Shown here: piece after piece, positions 8,306 through 17,451 of the stretch | Layout: each line of letters starts with the position of its first letter | How positions within the stretch are numbered: the stretch's first letter is position 1 | Assembly (NCBI RefSeq): GCF_003491325.1 | Contig: NZ_CP022881.1 | Span: 558,001-622,000 of the forward strand | Direction: 5' to 3' | Source of the DNA: Staphylococcus sp. M0911 | GTDB taxonomy: Bacteria > Bacillota > Bacilli > Staphylococcales > Staphylococcaceae | DNA length: 64,000 bases | The notes under the pieces: model-generated | Databases searched by the model: none | Told to the model about the DNA's origin: nothing | Seen by the model: the letters and a program-made list of their open reading frames with translations, nothing else | Translations under genes and position numbers: made by a program

Positions 8306-8333
8306 TTAGATATCTAACTATTAGCCATCTAAC
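8306..8333. promoter_or_regulatory. Tandem MepR operators at the mepA promoter
   Basis: TTAGATATCTAAC (8306) and TTAGCCATCTAAC (8321), 15 bp apart and 20 bp before mepA. The first is identical in its core to the mepR site. Two sites at mepA and one at mepR is the arrangement known from S. aureus. Confidence 0.75.
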
Positions 8334-8352
8334 GAAAAAGGGAGTAAGAATA

Positions 8353-9708
8353 ATGAAAGACGAACAATTGTATTTTTTTGAAAAAGCACCTATCTTTAAA
8401 GCGATGATGCATTTCTCATTGCCAATGATGATAGGGACTTTATTAAGTGTTATTTATGGGATTTTAAATGTATATTTCATAGGATTTTTAGATGATAGTC
8501 ATATGATTTCAGCTATCTCATTAACATTGCCAATCTTTGCAGCTTTAATGGGGTTTGGTAATTTATTTGGAGTTGGTGGTGGAACATATATTTCACGACT
8601 ACTGGGTGCTAAAGATTATAGTAAAAGTAAATACGTAAGTAGTTTCTCAATATATGGTGGATTATTATTTGGTATAATTATTGCATTAATTACAATACCG
8701 TTTACAGATCAAATTGCACAAATATTAGGTGCACATGGTGAAACAATACATTTCACAAGTGAATATTTAAGAATTATGTTCTTAAGTGCGCCATTTGTTA
8801 TTTTGTTCTTTATTTTAGAACAATTTGCGCGTGCGGTAGGCGCACCATTTGTATCTATGGCCGGTATGTTAGCAAGTGTTGTATTAAATATGATTCTAGA
8901 TCCAATATTAATTTTTGGATTTGATTTGAATGTAGTTGGAGCAGCTTTAGGAACAGCTATTTCAAACTTAGCGGCTGTGATCTTCTTTATCATTTATTTT
9001 GTGAAAAAAATTGATTCATTATCATTAAATATTAAATTTGCTAAACCTAAAAAAGATATGATGGCAGAAATTTTCAAAATAGGTATTCCTGCTTTCTTAA
9101 TGGTAGTACTTATGGGAGTAACTGGACTAGTATTGAACTTATTCTTAGCTCATTATGGTAACTATGCGATTGCAAGTTATGGTATTCAATTTAGATTAGT
9201 ACAATTCCCAGAATTAATTATTATGGGATTAAGTGAAGGGGTTGTACCATTAATTGCTTATAACTTTGTTGCTAATCAATAAAGAATGAAAGATACAATT
9301 AAAGCAGTTATAATATCTATCTTTGCAATCTTTGCAGTAAGTATGGTAATTGTGTTCATCTTTGGACACCAAATTATTCAGTTATTTAGTACAGATCCGC
9401 ATATTGTTAGCCTAGCAACATTTATGCTACAAGTTACAATGACATCATTACTATTAAATGGTATCGGATTCTTATTTACTGGTATGCTACAAGCAACTGG
9501 TCAAGGACGTGGTGCAACGATAATGGCTATTTTACAAGGCACAATCATTATTCCAGTTTTATTCGTTATGAATAGTTTGTTTGGTTTAACAGGCGTAGTA
9601 TGGTCATTATTAATTGCTGAGACATTATGTGCTTTAGCAGCAATGTTAATCGTTTATTTATTAAGAAATAAACTAACTGTTGATAAAGAAGCATTATTAG
9701 AAGAATAA
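8353..9708 (+). pseudogene. mepA: MATE multidrug efflux pump mepA, interrupted by an in-frame TAA
   Basis: The reading frame is 451 codons plus stop, the length of S. aureus MepA, but codon 310 (9280-9282) is TAA. It separates a 309-residue part (first eight or nine membrane segments, ending IAYNFVANQ) from a 140-residue remainder in the same frame that starts RMKDTIKAV and runs to the normal C-terminus. S. aureus MepA reads through this point (ANKGRMKD). An ATG at 9286 has no good ribosome site. A single base change from CAA, AAA or GAA explains it. MepA is a Na+-driven exporter of dyes, biocides and fluoroquinolones; this copy is probably inactive unless the stop is a sequencing error. Confidence 0.85.
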
Positions 9709-9727
9709 TCATTAGCATTCAATTGGA

Positions 9728-9813
9728 GGTTGAGACATAAAATTATTGTGCTTTGGGAAACCGATTAACGGCGTCCCCAAAGCAAGATTAATCGCTTTGT
9801 CTCGACCTTTTTT
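9728..9813 (+). terminator. Large intergenic stem-loop / terminator after mepA
   Basis: The outer arms GGTTGAGACA and TGTCTCGACC (one G-T pair) enclose a second stem GCTTTGGG/CCCAAAGC, and a T run follows. This resembles the structured intergenic elements common in staphylococci and would also terminate mepA. Confidence 0.65.
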
Positions 9814-9850
9814 GTCTAATTCGTGAACAATTTTTAATATTATTGTGAAT

Positions 9851-9869
9851 GATACTGGTAATCGTTATG
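9851..9869. promoter_or_regulatory. Fur-family (Fur/Zur-like) box upstream of copCD
   Basis: GATACTGGTAATCGTTATG matches the 19-bp Fur consensus at 15 of 19 positions, 47 bp before the CopC start. Which Fur-family protein would bind is not decidable by eye. Confidence 0.4.
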
Positions 9870-9915
9870 ATGTAATGTGGAAAGAAAGTTGAAGTAATAA
9901 AGATAGGGGGATTCG

Positions 9916-11163
9916 ATGGTACATATTAAAAGGTACCCAAAAATCGTTATTGCTTTAATAATGATTTGTTTTCTTTCGTTGATGCCATCACTGATGAATG
10001 AAGCTTCAGCTCATGCAACTTTGGAAAAGACGAATCCTAAACAAGATGGCGTTGTAAAACACATGCCTAATGAGATTGAATTAGAGTTTAATGAACCTGT
10101 TAACTCTAATTCAATCTCATTAGGCAATGATAAAGGAAAAGAATTAGGTAAAGTGAAACCATCGACGTCTGGATGGTCTAAAACGTTAGCATTTTCAACT
10201 GACAAAGTCGGCAAAGGTACACATACAATTAAATGGCAAGCTATTTCGGCCGATGGACATGAAGTTGGAGACCAATTTGAATTTTCAGTTGGTAAAGTTA
10301 CTGCGTAAGATATAGATACATCTAATGCCTTTTATGAAGAACCAAGTTTCTGGTTTGGTGTTATGCGATATATTGTGGAAGGCGCTACGATTATATTAGT
10401 TGGTTTCTTTTGGTTGAATCGTATAGCCCAACGAAAGCAATTGAAGTCGTTTGATCTATTTCCAAAACAGTTTGGTATTGCATTGATGTTGATGATGTCA
10501 TATGTAATGGCGTTATTGCTTTACATGATGACATTAACTTCTGACGTAGTAGATGATATTTTGTCGCTTGATATTGTTGTTTTGATGCAATTTCCATTTA
10601 TTTTAAGCTCAATTGCAATGATATTATTATTTGCGTTAATCATAATTAGAAATATGGATCGCATATGGTATGTACTTGTTTCAATTGTAATGGTTTTAAC
10701 AATAGCGATGTCAGGTCATGCGTGGTCACAAACATTTCCGATTTGGTCCATTGTGATTAGGACGATACATATATCAGGCATGACACTATGGATCGGTGCA
10801 CTTGTATATCTCGTATGGTATGCAATGATTAAGAAATCATTAGATCAAGTGAAGACAGTTCGCTCAATGCTATTTAAAGTAAATGTGATTGCGGTTACGA
10901 TGATTATCGTTTCAGGTGTATTAATGGCAATTGATGAAACCAATATTTTAGCGATTTGGTCAAATATGCAAACATGGACAACACTAATGTTAGTTAAAAT
11001 CATAGGTACGATACTTATGATGGGATTAGGATTTTATCAAACTTCAAAAGCACTTGGTAAACGTCAACAAGTCAATCGCATAACATTGATTACAGAATTG
11101 GTAATGGGAGTCATACTTATTTTTATAGGTGTGATGATGAGTCAAATTAATATTCCGGGATAA
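9916..11163 (+). pseudogene. CopC-CopD fusion (YcnJ-like) copper protein, interrupted by an in-frame TAA
   Basis: The first part (9916-10308, 130 residues) has a signal peptide ending SAHA and a CopC domain with SADGH. The second part is a CopD membrane domain with about eight segments and continues in the same frame to 11163. TAA at 10306-10308 separates them, and the intervening codons (10309-10362) read sensibly as a linker and the start of the first membrane segment. Together they would be about 414 residues, like the B. subtilis copper importer YcnJ (CopC-CopD fusion). An ATG at 10363 lacks a clear ribosome site. YcnI follows, as in Bacillus. The CopC part may still be secreted; copper import is probably lost. 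Confidence 0.8.
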
Positions 11164-11171
11164 GGAGCAAA

Positions 11172-11765
11172 ATGATGTTTAAAAAATTAATATCGATGAG
11201 TTTTATTTTATTTATTGCATTAGGACTATTTAAAGTTGCCGATGCACATGTCACATTAAATCCTAATGAGAGCGAGCCCAAATCATATGATAAATATGAT
11301 GTACGTGTTCCAGTAGAACAAAATGACAACACAATAAAAGTAGAGTTAACAGTACCAAAAGGTGTGAATCTTGAAAATGTAGCACCAGTAGACGGTTTTA
11401 AGCATTCTTTCGAAAAAGATAAAAAAGGGAACATCACAAAAGTAACATGGAAGGCCACTGGTAAAGGTATCGGTCCAAATGAATTTATAGAATTTCCAAT
11501 TGTAGCGGCTAATCCTGATAAAGAAGGTAGTTTCAAATGGAAAGCCGTTCAAACATATGATAACGGTGATGTCGTAAAATGGGACGGAAAAGAAGATAGT
11601 GAACATCCTGCACCAATTACAACTGTGAAAAAAGGTGCTAATCCAAATGGTTCACATAGTGATCAATCATCAACTACAAGTGGTAGTACAATTGCACTAT
11701 GGATAGTATCTATTGTCGCAATTTTACTTTCACTAATTGCAATTTTTAAGAAAGCACGTAAATAA
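11172..11765 (+). CDS. YcnI-like copper-binding DUF1775 protein
   Basis: 197 residues. A signal peptide (1-25) ends ADA-H, exposing the N-terminal histidine (AHVTL) that binds copper in YcnI proteins. A DUF1775 beta-sandwich follows (26-150), then a Ser/Thr-rich linker and a C-terminal membrane anchor (about 173-192). AAGGAG lies 8 bp after the CopD stop, so it is the downstream gene of the copCD operon. It is intact although the gene before it is broken. The proposed role is copper delivery at the outer membrane face. Confidence 0.8.
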   Translation: MMFKKLISMSFILFIALGLFKVADAHVTLNPNESEPKSYDKYDVRVPVEQNDNTIKVELTVPKGVNLENVAPVDGFKHSFEKDKKGNITKVTWKATGKGIGPNEFIEFPIVAANPDKEGSFKWKAVQTYDNGDVVKWDGKEDSEHPAPITTVKKGANPNGSHSDQSSTTSGSTIALWIVSIVAILLSLIAIFKKARK

Positions 11766-11776
11766 TCATTTGAATT

Positions 11777-11857
11777 AGAGATAGAGTTATATAACGCTTG
11801 AAGCATTGCTATTTTGAATAGCGACATCATACAACGTTATGGCTCTGTCTCTTTTTA
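11777..11857 (+). terminator. Large stem-loop terminator after ycnI-like gene
   Basis: AGAGATAGAG pairs with CTCTGTCTCT, with inner stems ATAACG/CGTTAT and GCTATT/AATAGC, followed by TTTTT. Confidence 0.65.
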
Positions 11858-11953
11858 TATAACTCAATTTTTAAAATAGTAATGATGTTGTTGTATTGTC
11901 ACTTTCATAATGATAAATATGTTCTATAATATAGAGGTGAGGGAGGAAACATC

Positions 11954-12367
11954 ATGCGTAGATTATTATACTCATTTTTAATTTATATGATTATTGGATT
12001 ATTTAGTGGTTTTTATTATAGAGAATTGACGAAAATGCACGATTTTACGGGTGATACACAATTATCATTAGTTCATACACATACATTAATTTTAGGTATG
12101 TTCATGTTTTTATTATTACTACCTTTAGAAAAAGTTTTTAAATTAAGTAGCTATTATTTATTTAATTGGTTTTTCGTGATTTATCATATTGGTTTATTAG
12201 TTACAATTGGTATGATGACAGTCAAAGGTACATATCAAGTTATAGGTAAAACTGTTCCAGCATCTTTCCCTGGTTTTGCAGGTATGGGACATACGGCTAT
12301 GTTAGCCGCATTATTAATACTGTTTTTCTTATTAAGACAGGCGATCATCAAAGAACCAAGAGATTAA
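11954..12367 (+). CDS. DUF2871-family membrane protein
   Basis: 137 residues with four hydrophobic segments (about 5-20, 40-58, 68-90, 108-128) and conserved histidines at membrane edges (VHTHTLILG near 42, MGHTAML near 111). This matches DUF2871, a small family in Firmicutes of unknown function; the histidines suggest metal or heme contact but that is inference. GAGGGAGGAAAC precedes the ATG. Monocistronic. Confidence 0.75.
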   Translation: MRRLLYSFLIYMIIGLFSGFYYRELTKMHDFTGDTQLSLVHTHTLILGMFMFLLLLPLEKVFKLSSYYLFNWFFVIYHIGLLVTIGMMTVKGTYQVIGKTVPASFPGFAGMGHTAMLAALLILFFLLRQAIIKEPRD

Positions 12368-12371
12368 AACG

Positions 12372-12405
12372 AACGCGTGAGTGTAAAGACTCACGCGTTT
12401 TTTTT
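12372..12405 (+). terminator. Terminator after DUF2871 gene
   Basis: AACGCGTGAGT and ACTCACGCGTT with a 6-nt loop and an eight-T tail. Confidence 0.9.
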
Positions 12406-12464
12406 GTGAAGTGATTTGCTTCATAAGTCAAATATCGTATAGTATAATGAAAAAGTATTAAATG

Positions 12465-12479
12465 ATAATAATTTTCAGT
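12465..12479. promoter_or_regulatory. Fur-box-like 7-1-7 repeat upstream of reductase gene
   Basis: TGATAATAATTTTCA differs from the TGATAAT-N-ATTATCA Fur core at one position, 50 bp before the start codon. It fits an iron-regulated reductase such as IruO. Confidence 0.5.
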
Positions 12480-12489
12480 TAAAGTATAA

Positions 12490-13563
<1,074 letters not shown>

Positions 13564-13587
13564 AAAGAAAAATTTGGAGGAGTCATA

Positions 13588-13989
13588 ATGGTAGTTATCA
13601 AACATATAGCGCCGTCCGTAGAAGATTATTTAAAATTACGATTAGATGCGGGACTAAGTGCAAAGTCCACTGAAGCGGCTAAAAGAGGATTGCCTAATGC
13701 TTGTTTTAATATCACTTTATATTATGAGTTGTCATTAATAGGTATGGGTAGAATCGTTGGAGATGAGGGAACAGCACTTCAAATTGTCGATATTGCTGTT
13801 CACCCAGATTATCAAGGACAAGGATATGGTCGTACAATTATGGAACACATTATGCAATACGTTCATGAAAATGCGGTAAAAGGTACTTATGTGAGTTTAA
13901 TGGCTGATTATCCCGCAGATAAATTGTATGAAAAATTTGGTTTTCAATCTACAGAGCCACATTCAATGGGGATGTATATTTTATTTTAA
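13588..13989 (+). CDS. GNAT-family N-acetyltransferase
   Basis: 133 residues. The acetyl-CoA motif A is clear (VHPDYQGQGYGRTIMEHI, about 71-88), preceded by the usual central beta strands. GGAGG stands before the ATG. It closely follows the reductase gene and ends in a strong terminator. The acceptor substrate is unknown. Confidence 0.82.
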   Translation: MVVIKHIAPSVEDYLKLRLDAGLSAKSTEAAKRGLPNACFNITLYYELSLIGMGRIVGDEGTALQIVDIAVHPDYQGQGYGRTIMEHIMQYVHENAVKGTYVSLMADYPADKLYEKFGFQSTEPHSMGMYILF

Positions 13990-13997
13990 ACATATTC

Positions 13998-14034
13998 AAA
14001 AGGCGTCCTCGACAATGTAACGAGGACGCCTTTT
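13998..14034. terminator. Bidirectional terminator between convergent genes
   Basis: AAAAGGCGTCCTCG and CGAGGACGCCTTTT form a perfect 14-bp stem with a 9-nt loop. Confidence 0.9.
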
Positions 14035-14051
14035 TGTTGTAAGCTCTTATG

Positions 14052-15047
14052 TTATTTAACACCAAAGTCGACAACGATTCGACCCATGTGCTGATGATTC
14101 ATTACACGATCAATACCATTTGGTAAGTCATCAAATGCAATGACTTCTTTAATATCATGTAATTGTTTTGGTTTTAAATCTTTGGCAAGACGACGCCAGA
14201 CGAGTTTGCGTAGTTTAATTGGAGTGAAGACAGAATCAACGCCTAATATACTGATTCCTCTTAAAATAAGTGGAAAGACAGAACTTTCGAATTGAGTGCC
14301 ACCAGTCATTCCAATAACGGCTATACTGCCATTATTATCAAGCTTATTGACGATATTAGCTAAACTTTCGCCGCCAACTGGATCTATAGCAGCCTGCCAA
14401 GTTCTTGAACCTAATGCTTTACCATCATATTCAGGTAAGCGATCAATAACATCCTTAGCGCCTAATGTTTTCAATTTGTCAGTTGCATCTTTACGCCCAG
14501 TACTAGCAACAACGTCATAACCTAATTTATCTAACATAAGGACTGATAGCATACCAACGCCACCAGAAGCGCCTCTAACTAATACATTATCCTTTTCTAT
14601 TGTTAATCCTTCTGTTTCTAATCGCTCAATAGCTAAACCAGCTGTGTAACCAGCAGTACCATAAATCATAGCTTCTTCTAAAGTTAAATCTTCGGGTAGA
14701 TCGATAATCCATTCGCTATTCACACGAGCATATTCACTGAAACCACCAAATTGACTCACGCCCAAATCATAGCTTGTTACAATGACTTTATATCCTACAT
14801 AGTGACCTGGTGCATTAGATTCTACAATTTCACCTGATAAATCTATTCCTGGTACCATAGGATATTGTTTAACAATTGCATTACGATCTTGTGTAGCTAA
14901 TGCATCTTTATAGTTAATACTTGAGTAATGTACTTTAATAAGGACATCACCTTCAGGTAAATCATTTATTGTAAGTTGCTTAAAATCTGCAGAGACCTTT
15001 CCTTCATCATCTCTATCTACGACATAAGCTTTAAATTCTTCTGCCAA
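14052..15047 (-). CDS. YhdH/YhfP-family quinone oxidoreductase-like MDR protein
   Basis: 331 residues, a zinc-free medium-chain dehydrogenase. It has an N-terminal GroES-like domain with SSINYKDALA and PGIDLSG, then a Rossmann domain with VRGASGGVGMLS near residues 150-165. The YhdH/YhfP (AcuI-like) group reduces enones such as acrylyl-CoA or quinones with NADPH. The start appears to be TTG at 15047, with AAGGAG 10 nt upstream; no in-frame ATG fits. Single gene. Confidence 0.8.
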   Translation of the reverse strand: MAEEFKAYVVDRDDEGKVSADFKQLTINDLPEGDVLIKVHYSSINYKDALATQDRNAIVKQYPMVPGIDLSGEIVESNAPGHYVGYKVIVTSYDLGVSQFGGFSEYARVNSEWIIDLPEDLTLEEAMIYGTAGYTAGLAIERLETEGLTIEKDNVLVRGASGGVGMLSVLMLDKLGYDVVASTGRKDATDKLKTLGAKDVIDRLPEYDGKALGSRTWQAAIDPVGGESLANIVNKLDNNGSIAVIGMTGGTQFESSVFPLILRGISILGVDSVFTPIKLRKLVWRRLAKDLKPKQLHDIKEVIAFDDLPNGIDRVMNHQHMGRIVVDFGVK

Positions 15048-15246
15048 AACATGTTCACTCCTTCAATATTATTGACCTTCATTATAATTTGTTTATTTAC
15101 TTATTAAAATGATTTCTACTTTCCTTATTTATATTTATCAAAATAATGCCATAGTTATTTTAATATAAAACGAAGTGAAATTGCATAAAGTTTTAGAAAT
15201 TAAAATGTTAAAAAATCTGTCTCATAAAAATTGAAAAGAATTGTTG
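15048..15246. other. Divergent spacer, no gene seen
   Basis: The AT-rich upstream part of the 326-bp spacer between the MDR gene and efeO. It holds no supported ORF or RNA; the efeO promoter and Fur box follow from 15247. Confidence 0.5.
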
Positions 15247-15296
15247 TTGACACATTTAAAACGGACACATATAATTATTTTGATAATGATTATCAA
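15247..15296 (+). promoter_or_regulatory. efeO promoter with consensus Fur box
   Basis: TTGACA (15247-15252) and TATAAT (15270-15275) are both perfect hexamers spaced 17 bp. Immediately downstream, TTGATAATGATTATCAA (15280-15296) is a perfect inverted 7-1-7 Fur box that would cover the transcription start. This predicts strong transcription in low iron and tight Fur repression. Confidence 0.88.
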
Positions 15297-15373
15297 TTGA
15301 TATTTCATAGATAAAAATATTCTGTATATATAGCGCGACAAATCAACGTGAAAAATTTTGAAGAGGTGTAGGA

Positions 15374-16228
15374 ATGAAGAAATTACCAGTAATTTTATTA
15401 ACGTCGTCTTTACTTTTAGCAGCATGTGGTAACAATAGTGATGGCGGTAAAGATAATGCTAATAAGAGTAGTAATAATAGTGAAAACAAAGCTGAATTAA
15501 AAGAAGCTACTAAAAAATATGAAAAATATACTGATAAACAATTAGATGAATTCTTAAAAGGGACTCAACAGTTTGTAGATGCGATTGACAATAATGATAT
15601 GGATAAAGCGAAAGAATTATATCCTAAAGTACGTATGTATTATGAACGTTCAGAACCTGTTGCAGAAGCATTTGGTGATTTAGATCCCAAAATTGATGCA
15701 CGTTTAGCAGATATGAAAGAAGAAAAGAAAGAAAAAGAATGGTCTGGTTACCATAAAATAGAGAAACAATTATATCAAGATAACACAATAGACGATACAA
15801 CTAAGAAAGATGCTCAACAATTATTAAAAGATGCTAAAGAGCTACATGCTAAGGCTGAAACTTTAGATATTACACCTAAGTTAATGTTACAGGGGTCAGT
15901 AGATTTATTAAACGAAGTATCAACGTCTAAAATTACTGGTGAAGAAGAAATTTATTCTCACACAGATTTATATGACTTCAAAGCTAATATCGAAGGTGCA
16001 CAAAAGATTTATGAATTATTCAAACCAACATTAGAGAAAAAAGATAAAAAATTAAGTGCTGATATTCAAAAGAACTTTGATAAAGTGAATGAATTACTTG
16101 ATAAATATAAAGACGGAGACGGATACAAATCTTATAATGATGTAACTAAGAAAGATAGAAAAGCACTTTCAGATGCAGTGAATTCTTTAGGAGAACCACT
16201 AAGTAAGATGGCTGTGGTTACAGAATGA
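15374..16228 (+). CDS. fepA: EfeO/FepA iron-uptake lipoprotein
   Basis: 284 residues. A lipoprotein signal ends LLLAAC with lipid-modified C18, then a short Asn/Ser/Lys linker and an alpha-helical EfeO (M75-type imelysin-like) domain from about residue 45 to the end. It should bind ferric or ferrous iron or heme at the outer membrane face and pass it to the EfeU permease. It is the first gene of the Fur-controlled efeO-efeB-efeU (fepABC) operon; its stop overlaps the efeB start (ATGA). Confidence 0.88.
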   Translation: MKKLPVILLTSSLLLAACGNNSDGGKDNANKSSNNSENKAELKEATKKYEKYTDKQLDEFLKGTQQFVDAIDNNDMDKAKELYPKVRMYYERSEPVAEAFGDLDPKIDARLADMKEEKKEKEWSGYHKIEKQLYQDNTIDDTTKKDAQQLLKDAKELHAKAETLDITPKLMLQGSVDLLNEVSTSKITGEEEIYSHTDLYDFKANIEGAQKIYELFKPTLEKKDKKLSADIQKNFDKVNELLDKYKDGDGYKSYNDVTKKDRKALSDAVNSLGEPLSKMAVVTE

Positions 16229-17451
16229 GTAAAGTAGATAATCAATCATCGTCTTCTGTTTCAAGACGCTCATTTTTAAAAATGATGGGTATTGGTGGAG
16301 CTGGCGTAGTCATTGGTGCAAGTGGAGCAGGTAGTGTATTTTCATTTAAGTCAATGTTTGATACGCCAGAAGATGAAGAAAAAGATGCATATGAATTTTA
16401 TGGCAAAGTACAAGCAGGCATTACAACACCAACACAGAAAACATGTAATGTCGTATCATTAGAACTTAAATCTAAAGATAAAAGTGCCATTAAGGATATG
16501 TTTAAACAATGGACTAAAATGGCGGAAAATATGACTGACGGCGATGCGGTAGAAAAGGATAGTAAGAATCCTTTGTTACCACCCGTTGATACTGGCGAAG
16601 CTATCGGTTTAGGCGCTAGTAAATTAACACTCACATTTGGTGTGAGTAAATCATTTATGAAAAAGTTAGGCCTTTCCGACAAAATCCGAAAAGACTATAA
16701 AGATTTACCACATTTTCCAAATGATCAAATAGACGAAGACTATAGTGATGGTGACATCATGATTCAAGCTTGTTCTAATGATGAGCAAGTGACATTTCAT
16801 GCTGTACATAACTTAATTCGTCCGTTTAGAGATTTAGTCAAAGTAAAATGGTCACAAAACGGATTTGTATCAGTCAAAGGTAAAGAAACACCAAGAAATC
16901 TAATGGCGTTTAAGGATGGTACAGTTAATCCGAGAAAGACTAATGAATACAAAGATTATGTCTTTATTAATGACGGTTGGGCTAAAAATGGCACATATTG
17001 TATCATTCGACGTATTCAAATTCACATCGAAACATGGGATCGTACTGCATTAGAAGAACAAGAAGCTACTTTCGGTAGAAAAAGAAGTTCAGGTGCACCG
17101 TTAACAGGTAAAAAAGAATTTGATGAGTTGGATTTAAAAGCTAAAGATAGTACAGGAGAATATGTCATTCCAGAAGACGCCCATGCACGATTGGCAAGAG
17201 AAGCGAAAACTTCAATTAAAAGACGTGCGTATAATTATACTGCAGGTACTAACGAAAAAACTGGCAATTTAGAAACAGGATTATTATTTATTAGTTTCCA
17301 AAAATCACCACAACAATTTATTGATATACAGAATCATCTAGGTCATAAAGACAAATTGAATGAATATATTACGCATAGAGGTACTGCTACATTTATCGTA
17401 TTGCCAGGCGTACAAAAGGGAGGCTACCTAGGTGAAACACTATTTAATTAA
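16225..17451 (+). CDS. fepB: EfeB/FepB Tat-exported DyP-type peroxidase
   Basis: 408 residues. The N-terminus carries a textbook twin-arginine signal, SRRSFLK (13-19), plus a hydrophobic stretch. The DyP domain shows the distal motif FKDGTVNPR (229-237, with D231) and the likely proximal heme ligand H320 (DAHARLA). The family acts on heme or oxidises ferrous iron for EfeU. It is exported by TatAC, whose genes lie at the end of the same locus, and in S. aureus FepB is the known Tat substrate. Its start overlaps efeO by 4 nt, and efeU begins within its 3' end. Confidence 0.92.
   Translation: MSKVDNQSSSSVSRRSFLKMMGIGGAGVVIGASGAGSVFSFKSMFDTPEDEEKDAYEFYGKVQAGITTPTQKTCNVVSLELKSKDKSAIKDMFKQWTKMAENMTDGDAVEKDSKNPLLPPVDTGEAIGLGASKLTLTFGVSKSFMKKLGLSDKIRKDYKDLPHFPNDQIDEDYSDGDIMIQACSNDEQVTFHAVHNLIRPFRDLVKVKWSQNGFVSVKGKETPRNLMAFKDGTVNPRKTNEYKDYVFINDGWAKNGTYCIIRRIQIHIETWDRTALEEQEATFGRKRSSGAPLTGKKEFDELDLKAKDSTGEYVIPEDAHARLAREAKTSIKRRAYNYTAGTNEKTGNLETGLLFISFQKSPQQFIDIQNHLGHKDKLNEYITHRGTATFIVLPGVQKGGYLGETLFN

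Noticed and set aside
9280..10308. Programmed read-through or recoding at the two TAA codons
   Set aside because: TAA is the least readily read through, and no stimulatory structure is obvious directly after either stop; simple nonsense mutations are more likely.
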